From: Candidatus Thiodiazotropha sp. (ex Gloverina cf. vestifex)
GTDB lineage: Bacteria > Pseudomonadota > Gammaproteobacteria > Chromatiales > Chromatiaceae
NCBI GenBank assembly: GCA_025656435.1
Contig: JAHXHT010000150.1
Span: forward strand, 1 to 5,883
Direction of reading: 5' to 3'
DNA: 5,883 bases
The notes below the pieces were generated by a model. It was not told where the DNA came from, made no database searches, and saw nothing but the letters and a program-made list of their open reading frames with translations. The translations under genes and the position numbers were made by a program. Shown here piece by piece: positions 1-5,883 of the stretch; the first letter of the stretch is position 1, and every line of letters begins with the position of its first letter.

Positions 1-80
1 AACAGTCACAATTACGGCCATACAACCGCGCCTACGCCTATCGGGGACTAATCGCCTCGGCTTTCAGCCTTCCATGGCGA
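1..80. other. Sequence beyond the broken GGDEF gene, with a hairpin
   Basis: These 80 bases adjoin the stop codon of the truncated PAS/GGDEF gene. Read in all three minus-strand frames they do not continue a GGDEF domain: stops appear within a few codons and no FKxxND-like residues follow. Positions 52-80 form a two-part imperfect hairpin. TCGCC (52-56) pairs with GGCGA (76-80), and GGCT (59-62) pairs with AGCC (66-69) around a TTC loop. The outer arm ends at base 80, directly against the stop codon complement at 81. This could be the end of an inserted element or a rearrangement junction, but 80 bp is too little to identify it. Confidence 0.4.
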
Positions 81-1043
81 TCAGCGATCGAGATAGAGCA
101 AACAGTGCTTGGTGCCCTCGACCTCCGCCTCTTCCAACAGCTGGGATAGCCTGCGGTCAAACTCTGTGCGATTGTAGAGCCGGGTAATGGGATCGTGGCT
201 TGACTGCCAATTCAACTGTGCCGCCAGTTTTCGTGACTGGCTGACATCTTTGAAAACCAACACCACATCCTCATCCACACCCTGCTCATTTTTCAGGTGA
301 GAAATCGACTGCTCTATCGGAAAGGTGAGCCCTTCTCGGTGCATCATCAACAAGATTCGATTGTCGACACAGACAATCTCTTCATAGGATAACCGGGCAC
401 GTGCGTTGCCGGATTCATCAAACACCTGATAAATATCAGACAGGGGCTTGCCGGCAATCTCCCGGTTTTGATACCCGGTCATACCCTCTGCCGCCAGGTT
501 GACGAATTCAATGCACCCCTCTGCATCGAAGAGAATTACCGCATCTTCCACAGAAGAGAGCATGGCAAGAGACCTTTGCTCCGCAATACTGGAGCTTCTG
601 GCCTGCTCCTGTATCGCTGTCTCTGCGTCCACATCGGAGATTTGAATCAGACAACACCCTGGATGCATGACCAACGGTCTGACACTGACTCGCTTGAACT
701 GATCATCATCCTTAAAGAACTGGCGCGTCCTATTGGGACCCGGGGTAATGGGTATTAAGCTGTCAGCATCGTCAACCGGCTGAGCCACTTCACGAATAAG
801 GGTGACAAACTGAGGAGAGCCCAACTGCGGTAAAATGCAATCTATCGGCTGCCCCATCACCTCTCTGCTCGCCTTGCCGGTGAGTTCGGAGAGACAGCGA
901 TTCCAGGCCAGGATCCGCATTTCCTGATCGAGCATGCAAAGCCCCACATCACAGGCCTCGATGACCTCCAACAGCTGCGCATAATCCGATTTGGAAAACT
1001 GGTCAGGATGAAAGGTATCCGCTGGAGTCATCCCCTGCGTCAT
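81..1043 (-). CDS. PAS-PAS sensor protein with truncated GGDEF domain
   Basis: This is a cytoplasmic signalling protein of 320 residues with no membrane segment or signal peptide. A first PAS domain spans about residues 21-137 (GLCMLDQEMRILAWNRC, then LTG). A second spans about 158-268 (AVILFDAEGCIEFVN, then MTGY). A linker helix (about 266-282) leads into the start of a GGDEF domain (HDPITRLYNRTEFDRRL, about 283-299). The protein stops at LLYLDR, some 38 residues into a domain of about 160. The GG(D/E)EF active site and any downstream EAL domain are absent, so cyclic-di-GMP synthesis is not expected from this polypeptide. The ATG at 1043 is preferred because AAGGGGA lies 5 nt upstream. The longer GTG start at 1064 falls inside a hairpin and has no ribosome-binding site. 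The gene is likely a broken diguanylate cyclase, or diguanylate cyclase/phosphodiesterase, gene. PAS ligands cannot be inferred. Confidence 0.8.
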   Translation of the reverse strand: MTQGMTPADTFHPDQFSKSDYAQLLEVIEACDVGLCMLDQEMRILAWNRCLSELTGKASREVMGQPIDCILPQLGSPQFVTLIREVAQPVDDADSLIPITPGPNRTRQFFKDDDQFKRVSVRPLVMHPGCCLIQISDVDAETAIQEQARSSSIAEQRSLAMLSSVEDAVILFDAEGCIEFVNLAAEGMTGYQNREIAGKPLSDIYQVFDESGNARARLSYEEIVCVDNRILLMMHREGLTFPIEQSISHLKNEQGVDEDVVLVFKDVSQSRKLAAQLNWQSSHDPITRLYNRTEFDRRLSQLLEEAEVEGTKHCLLYLDR

Positions 1044-1048
1044 TGAGC

Positions 1049-1055
1049 TCCCCTT
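1049..1055 (-). promoter_or_regulatory. Ribosome-binding site deciding the PAS gene start
   Basis: On the minus strand AAGGGGA lies 5 nt before the ATG at 1043. It favours this start over the in-frame GTG at 1064 and over the ATG at 1031. Confidence 0.6.
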
Positions 1056-1059
1056 GCGT

Positions 1060-1077
1060 CCCACCAGAACCGGTGGG
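1060..1077 (-). promoter_or_regulatory. Leader hairpin before the PAS gene
   Basis: CCCACC (1060-1065) and GGTGGG (1072-1077) form a perfect 6-bp stem with a 6-nt loop. In the mRNA it sits immediately upstream of the ribosome-binding site at 1049-1055. The neighbouring T-run (A-run on the plus strand, 1079-1084) precedes the hairpin in the direction of transcription, so this is not an intrinsic terminator of this transcript. A role in translation or mRNA stability is possible but unproven. Confidence 0.35.
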
Positions 1078-1302
1078 GAAAAAATCTAAAATACTGCTTT
1101 CTTGAGCATTACCGGTATCTCCTGGAACGACATCCATTGCGATCTCTTGAAAAGATCGATCTCATGACCGACATTGGATCATCCGGTTTTTTCAGCACAT
1201 TCTACTACCAGCTAACGCCATCGCAGCATGCATTAAGCTTGTCATCGGCTGATAGATCACAGAACTTTAATCTTAGTTTTTTCACACAAGGACATGAGTA
1301 GA
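1078..1302. other. Intergenic region between rsuA and the PAS gene
   Basis: This stretch should hold the end of the rsuA transcript and the promoter of the PAS gene, both on the minus strand. I see no convincing sigma70 -35/-10 pair and no GC-rich hairpin followed by a T-run after rsuA. A weak 6-bp hairpin, CGATCT (1140-1145) with AGATCG (1153-1158), is present. No RNA gene is recognised. Confidence 0.4.
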
Positions 1303-1995
1303 TTAGAAAAATGCAACTTCGTCTGCCGACAGGGAGCGGTACTCGCCGGCAGCCAGATCAGGATCGAGCGATAGCGCACCGATTGACTCACGATGCAGCC
1401 GGATCACTCTATTGCCCAAGGCAGCAAACATCCGCTTAACCTGGTGATAACGACCTTCGGAGATCGTCAAACGAAACTCTCTGGATGATAGTCGCTCAGT
1501 GTCTGCTGGCCGGGTTGGATGTTTCTCTCCCTGAAGGGTTATCCCCTTGGCGAGCCGCCCTGCTTCTTGTTCATCTAATGGGTCTGCCAGCCAGACGCGA
1601 TAGGTCTTGGCACAATGGCTGACTGGAGAAACGATACGGTGGGACCAGTGTCCATCGTCAGTGATCAGCACCAAACCCGTTGCATCGATATCCAGCCGAC
1701 CAGCAAAATGCAGGCCCGTCGGGTTCGGCAGATCAAGCAGATCGATTGCTGTCCGATGGGTAGGGTCCTCCGCAGCACAGACTACACCGACCGGCTTATG
1801 TAGCATCGGATAACGGGGTAGCGGTGCAGCTATCGGGACTTCATCGAGAAAGACCTGAGCAGAAAGTTCAATGCTGATAGAGGCCTGCTTGACCACAACA
1901 CTGTCTACAATCACTCTTCCGGCGCGAACAGCCCGCTGCGCTTGTGAGCGGCTCAATGCAGTGGCATTACTGAGAAAGCGGTCGAGCCTGATCAT
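1303..1995 (-). CDS. rsuA: 16S rRNA pseudouridine(516) synthase RsuA
   Basis: This enzyme converts U516 of 16S rRNA to pseudouridine during small-subunit assembly in the cytoplasm. The 230-residue product has the family's usual length. An N-terminal S4 RNA-binding domain (about 1-60, IRLDRFLSNATALSRSQAQR) is followed by the synthase core. The hallmark GRLDIDATGLVLITDDG (99-115) carries the catalytic Asp at 102, the same number as in E. coli RsuA. HKPVGVVC (66-73), the segment with KTYRV, and the C-terminal LTISEGRYHQVKRMFAALGN also match RsuA rather than RluB, RluE or RluF. The start fits the family N-terminus. AAGGA lies only 2 nt before the ATG, which is close, but no better in-frame start exists. 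The left array of the heptamer element begins 7 nt upstream. Transcription may continue from thiC, 122 bp upstream, or start in that gap. Confidence 0.96.
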   Translation of the reverse strand: MIRLDRFLSNATALSRSQAQRAVRAGRVIVDSVVVKQASISIELSAQVFLDEVPIAAPLPRYPMLHKPVGVVCAAEDPTHRTAIDLLDLPNPTGLHFAGRLDIDATGLVLITDDGHWSHRIVSPVSHCAKTYRVWLADPLDEQEAGRLAKGITLQGEKHPTRPADTERLSSREFRLTISEGRYHQVKRMFAALGNRVIRLHRESIGALSLDPDLAAGEYRSLSADEVAFF

Positions 1996-2002
1996 GTTCC
2001 TT

Positions 2003-2117
2003 AATTTTGAATGTTAAATGTTGAATTGTGAATTGATGAGCTCGCTTTGCTCGCATTTGCCTCTATACAGGACGTGCGCCAGCACACGCCATTAATTGAA
2101 AATTCAACATTCAAAAT

Positions 2118-2125
<8 letters not shown>
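2003..2125. repeat. Inverted heptamer-array element (MITE-like) between thiC and rsuA
   Basis: The left arm (2003-2037) is five head-to-tail heptamers: AATTTTG, AATGTTA, AATGTTG, AATTGTG, AATTGAT. The right arm (2091-2125), read on the minus strand, is five more: AATTATG, AATTTTG, AATGTTG, AATTTTC, AATTAAT. The arms are inverted. They share a perfect 13-bp inverted repeat (2003-2015 with 2106-2118) and, in another register, a 10-bp one (2018-2027 with 2101-2110). Between them is a GC-richer 53-bp core containing GCTCGC twice (2040-2045, 2049-2054). The transcript could fold into a long AU-rich stem. The right arm overlaps the 3' end of thiC. There is no transposase, so mobility is an inference. 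Confidence 0.65.
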
Positions 2126-4007
<1,882 letters not shown>

Positions 4008-4012
4008 GGGAA

Positions 4013-4048
4013 CCTCGCTGTCGACGGGGAAACGCAGACCCAGCGGGG
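4013..4048 (-). promoter_or_regulatory. Candidate SD-sequestering hairpin of the thiC riboswitch
   Basis: In the thiC leader the segment CCCCGCUG (complement of 4041-4048) can pair with CAGCGAGG (complement of 4013-4020), with seven of eight pairs formed and a 20-nt loop. The second segment contains the thiC Shine-Dalgarno GAGG, 5 nt before the ATG. No T-run follows, so control of translation rather than termination is the better inference. The pairing is read from sequence and no folding energy was calculated. Confidence 0.45.
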
Positions 4049-4049
4049 C

Positions 4050-4143
4050 TCCAGCTTCCCTACGCCGGTATGAACCGGATCAGGTGATAAGGGTCTCTCT
4101 CAGCCCGCAAACAAAAATCGCAGCGGACACCCCCAGCACTTGG
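4050..4143 (-). promoter_or_regulatory. TPP riboswitch (THI element) upstream of thiC
   Basis: Read on the minus strand, this carries the full thiamine pyrophosphate aptamer: GGGGGTGTCC, then a variable P3 arm, then the conserved CTGAGAGAGACCC pyrimidine-sensing block. It continues with ACCTGATCCGGTTCATACC and GGCGTAGGGAAGC, the pyrophosphate-sensing arm. CCA and GCT at the 5' end can pair with AGC and TGG at the 3' end to close P1, leaving a 3-nt bulge. The aptamer lies 43 nt upstream of the thiC start, its usual location. Exact P1 limits are approximate. Confidence 0.96.
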
Positions 4144-4152
4144 AATCCCGAC

Positions 4153-4180
4153 AGTATAAATCAGGATCTAGCCATTGCAA
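4153..4180 (-). promoter_or_regulatory. Sigma70-type promoter for thiC
   Basis: On the minus strand a -35 TTGCAA (4175-4180) and a -10 TATACT (4153-4158) are separated by 16 bp. The predicted transcription start, around 4146, lies about 3 nt before the riboswitch P1 stem, which supports the assignment. Confidence 0.7.
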
Positions 4181-4194
4181 TTGCTCTTGTGTGA

Positions 4195-4222
4195 TTGAAA
4201 CTCATACAGCGACAGGGGTAAT
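4195..4222 (+). promoter_or_regulatory. Possible promoter for the methyltransferase-like gene
   Basis: TTGAAA (4195-4200) and GGTAAT (4217-4222), spaced by 16 bp, are the best sigma70-like pair I find upstream of the plus-strand gene. The -10 is weak. Its -35 lies just outside the divergent thiC promoter. It would leave a leader of roughly 100 nt, including a possible GGGGT (4215-4219) and ACCCC (4242-4246) stem. Confidence 0.25.
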
Positions 4223-4315
4223 GCGTTTATCGACCTTCGACACCCCGAAATCTTGCCCACAGGGGATAAAAACCGTAGTCTAGTCGTCTGCCACCTTAAA
4301 ACCACAAGCTTAACC

Positions 4316-4319
4316 AGGA
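4316..4319 (+). promoter_or_regulatory. Ribosome-binding site for the methyltransferase-like gene
   Basis: AGGA lies 8 nt before the ATG at 4328. It sets that start over the upstream in-frame TTG at 4253, whose extra residues do not resemble the family. Confidence 0.5.
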
Positions 4320-4327
4320 TATTCTCT

Positions 4328-4996
4328 ATGATGGCACAGAGCGTTGAACAGGCCCGCTTCAATATGGTGAATCAGCAGATTCGCCCCTGGGAAGTGATTG
4401 ATTCTCGCGTACTCTCTCTGATGGAGACCCTGCCGCGGGATGCCTTCGTGCCGGAAACCTATCAGGACCTGGCCTATGCGGATATTGAGATCCCTCTTGG
4501 TGATAACTGTCAGATGATGTTTCCCCGCATCGAGGCGAGATTGATGCAGGCCTTGGATCTGCAACCAAGCGATCAGGTTCTGGAAGTGGGCACCGGCTGC
4601 GGCTACCTGACCGCCTGTCTGGCACAGCTCTCCCAACGGGTTGTAAGCATCGAAATCAACCAAGACTTCTCTGAGAGTGCTGCACAAAGACTTGATCAGC
4701 AAAGAGTCAGTAACGTCCTGCTCAAGCAGGGGGATGCACTTGCCTCGCCCCTGGACGAGGGTCCGTTTGACGCCATCGCCGTCACCGGTTCGGTAGCAAC
4801 TTCCGAGCAGGCTGAGATCTTCCGCCAGCAACTCAATATTGGTGGCAGACTATTCATCGTCATTGGCACTCCACCAGTCATGCAGGCCATGCTTATCACC
4901 AGACACCAGGAACGTATTTTCAGTGAAGAGGCATTATTCGAAACCGATCTCACGGCGCTCACCAATGCCGACGCCCCCAGGAGATTTGAATTCTGA
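4328..4996 (+). CDS. Protein-L-isoaspartate O-methyltransferase family protein
   Basis: This 222-residue cytoplasmic class I SAM-dependent methyltransferase belongs to the PCMT family. The N-terminus (ARFNMVNQQIRPWEVID, 9-25) and LPRDAFVPETYQDLAYAD (35-52) follow the short PCMT-like group. SAM-binding motif I is VLEVGTGCGYLTACLA (84-99), followed by an acidic residue at the end of strand 2 (VVSIEIN, Glu109) and GPFDAIAVTGSV (145-156). In classical Pcm the segment after PLPIG reads GQTISQP, with a key Ser. Here it is LGDNCQMMFPRIEA (57-70), and the C-terminal RFVPL-like end is missing. Repair of isoaspartyl residues is therefore doubtful and the true substrate is unknown. The gene is divergent from thiC and 65 bp ahead of the isochorismatase-family gene, probably in one operon with it. 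Two adjacent ATG codons (4328, 4331) could serve as the start. Confidence 0.85.
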   Translation: MMAQSVEQARFNMVNQQIRPWEVIDSRVLSLMETLPRDAFVPETYQDLAYADIEIPLGDNCQMMFPRIEARLMQALDLQPSDQVLEVGTGCGYLTACLAQLSQRVVSIEINQDFSESAAQRLDQQRVSNVLLKQGDALASPLDEGPFDAIAVTGSVATSEQAEIFRQQLNIGGRLFIVIGTPPVMQAMLITRHQERIFSEEALFETDLTALTNADAPRRFEF

Positions 4997-5050
4997 TCGC
5001 TGATGCGGCCACCTGATCGACCGTACAGCACAGCGAAAGATAACCGCCAC

Positions 5051-5055
5051 GGAGG
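5051..5055 (+). promoter_or_regulatory. Ribosome-binding site for the isochorismatase-family gene
   Basis: A consensus GGAGG lies 6 nt before the ATG at 5062, a strong initiation site. Confidence 0.8.
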
Positions 5056-5061
5056 AAGATC

Positions 5062-5640
5062 ATGAGCAACAGCAAAAACAGCCTGCCGCTGAGTCATGCG
5101 AAAGGCAGTCAGTTATTGATTATCAATATCCAGGAGAAACTGGCGCGAGCCATGCCCAAGCCGGACCGGGACTTGATGGTCTCCAACATCACCCGCTTGA
5201 GTCAGGCAGCAAGTCTGCTGGATATCCCGATTATCCTCTCCGAGCACTACGGTAAAGGGCTGGGCAAGACACTGCCCGAAATCGCCCAACACCTGCCGAA
5301 GCATACCAAGGCCAAGGACAAGCTTACCTTCTCCTGCTGTACAGCCCCCGGCTTTGAGGAGGAGTTGGGGCAACATGAGCAACGAAAGCAGATCATTATC
5401 GTCGGACTAGAAGCCCATATCTGTGTCCTGCAGACCGCTGCGGGCCTCCAGCAGTGGGGTTATCAGGTCTTCGTGGTCGAGGATGCCATCGCCTCACGCC
5501 ATCCCCTGCATTGCAAGAACGCCCTGCACCGTATGCGTCAGGGAGGGGTTCAGGTCACCAACAGCGAATCGGTTGTCTTTGAGTGGATGGGGGATGCTGG
5601 TCAGCCCAATTTCAAACAGGTTTCACAACTGTTTCGATAG
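5062..5640 (+). CDS. Isochorismatase-family (YcaC-like) cysteine hydrolase
   Basis: This 192-residue protein has the cysteine-hydrolase fold shared by isochorismatases, nicotinamidases and YcaC-like proteins. The family strand 1 motif LL(V/I)IDxQ appears as LLIINIQEKL (18-27). DKLTFSC (86-92) carries the usual catalytic Lys, here Lys87. IIIVGLEAHICVLQTA (111-126) carries the nucleophile Cys121 in the normal GxExHxCVxxTA context. VFVVEDAIASR (137-147) is also typical. The catalytic triad Asp is replaced by Asn22 (codon AAT, one base from GAT), so hydrolase activity may be reduced or altered. It lacks the ArCP domain and the aryl-acid operon context of a true siderophore isochorismatase. It is close to short single-domain YcaC/ISOC-type proteins, whose substrates are mostly unknown. 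It is probably co-transcribed with the upstream methyltransferase-like gene. The start is set by the strong GGAGG. Confidence 0.88.
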   Translation: MSNSKNSLPLSHAKGSQLLIINIQEKLARAMPKPDRDLMVSNITRLSQAASLLDIPIILSEHYGKGLGKTLPEIAQHLPKHTKAKDKLTFSCCTAPGFEEELGQHEQRKQIIIVGLEAHICVLQTAAGLQQWGYQVFVVEDAIASRHPLHCKNALHRMRQGGVQVTNSESVVFEWMGDAGQPNFKQVSQLFR

Positions 5641-5660
5641 AAGTTTTTCTAAGACCACAT

Positions 5661-5692
5661 GCGATAGCTATCTGACGATAGATGGGTATCGC
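5661..5692 (+). terminator. Imperfect hairpin, possible terminator of the right operon
   Basis: GCGATA (5661-5666) pairs with TATCGC (5687-5692), and CTATC (5668-5672) pairs with GATAG (5677-5681) around a TGAC loop. An internal loop of 1 and 5 nt separates the stems. It lies 20 nt after the isochorismatase-family stop codon, where a terminator is expected. However, the nearest T-run (5710-5714) is about 18 nt further on, so it is not a textbook intrinsic terminator. It could instead protect the mRNA 3' end or be a protein-binding palindrome. Confidence 0.35.
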
Positions 5693-5804
5693 CTCGTTCT
5701 GAATCCTGCTTTTTCTATAGTTTCCAAAACTGAAACCGGGATTTGCGGACTATTGTCTGAAAAAGAAGCAATTTTAGTCTGTGATTATTAACATAGGGTC
5801 TTAG

Positions 5805-5838
5805 GAAGTTAAGCATCTATTAACAGGTGCTAAGCTTC
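5805..5838. other. Long imperfect stem-loop of unknown role
   Basis: Arms 5805-5818 and 5825-5838 pair over 14 positions with one A-A mismatch and two G-T wobbles around the 6-nt loop ATTAAC. No T-run follows on either strand, so it is not an intrinsic terminator. It may be a small-RNA element, a repeat unit, or a leader structure of a gene beyond the window. Confidence 0.4.
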
Positions 5839-5883
5839 AGAAATGATTAGTAAAAATAGGTATTACAAGCGTTCCCGAATCAC

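Larger units (their letters stand above)
5641..5883. other. AT-rich intergenic region, right edge
   Basis: No protein gene with family resemblance or a good ribosome-binding site is seen on either strand. The region is clearly richer in A and T than its neighbours and contains two imperfect hairpins, annotated separately. No tRNA or other known RNA is recognised. The next gene presumably lies beyond the edge. Confidence 0.5.

Noticed and set aside
1044..1064. GTG start for the PAS protein
   Set aside because: It falls inside a hairpin, lacks a ribosome-binding site, and AAGGGGA points to the ATG at 1043.
1086..1133. Possible 15-residue leader peptide (MSFQEIPVMLKKAVF) on the minus strand
   Set aside because: It has no ribosome-binding site and no recognisable attenuator arrangement, so it is probably chance.
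4253..4327. N-terminal extension of the methyltransferase-like protein from a TTG codon
   Set aside because: The 25 extra residues do not resemble the family, TTG is a rare start, and AGGA sits 8 nt before the ATG at 4328.
4310..5097. Minus-strand open frames opposite the methyltransferase-like gene
   Set aside because: They are shadows of the plus-strand gene, and their translations show no domain.
5423..5791. Plus-strand open frame overlapping the end of the isochorismatase-family gene
   Set aside because: It overlaps most of the 3' half of a recognised gene in another frame and shows low-complexity shadow composition.
5804..5815. GGAAGTTAAGC resembles a 5S rRNA segment
   Set aside because: The surrounding sequence does not continue as 5S rRNA, and the similarity is only a short chance match within a hairpin.

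Overview
The window looks like ordinary chromosomal DNA from a gammaproteobacterium. RsuA and ThiC closely follow the enterobacterial and pseudomonad versions, the ribosome-binding sites are GGAGG-like, and base composition is moderate. A sulfur-oxidising or Chromatiales-like lineage would fit, but that is only an impression. Five protein genes and one riboswitch are supported.

Left part, minus strand (81-2120): a PAS-PAS signalling protein breaks off at the start of its GGDEF domain. Behind it lies rsuA, the 16S rRNA pseudouridine-516 synthase. Between rsuA and thiC sits a MITE-like element made of two inverted arrays of a degenerate AATTTTG heptamer around a 53-bp core. Its right array encodes the last codons of thiC.

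Middle (2118-4200): thiC, on the minus strand, makes the pyrimidine half of thiamine. It is preceded by a complete TPP riboswitch and a good sigma70 promoter whose predicted start lies just upstream of the aptamer. A segment after the aptamer can pair with the thiC Shine-Dalgarno sequence, which suggests control of translation by thiamine pyrophosphate.

Right part, plus strand (4328-5640): divergent from thiC are a protein-L-isoaspartate methyltransferase-like protein and an isochorismatase-family hydrolase, 65 bp apart and probably co-transcribed. Both have changes at positions that are normally catalytic or substrate-contacting. The last 243 bp are AT-rich, contain no recognised gene, and hold two strong imperfect hairpins.

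I see no clear new multi-gene system. The points most worth a second look are the truncated diguanylate cyclase gene at the left edge, the inverted heptamer element that supplies the thiC stop codon, and the two catalytically altered enzymes next to thiC.
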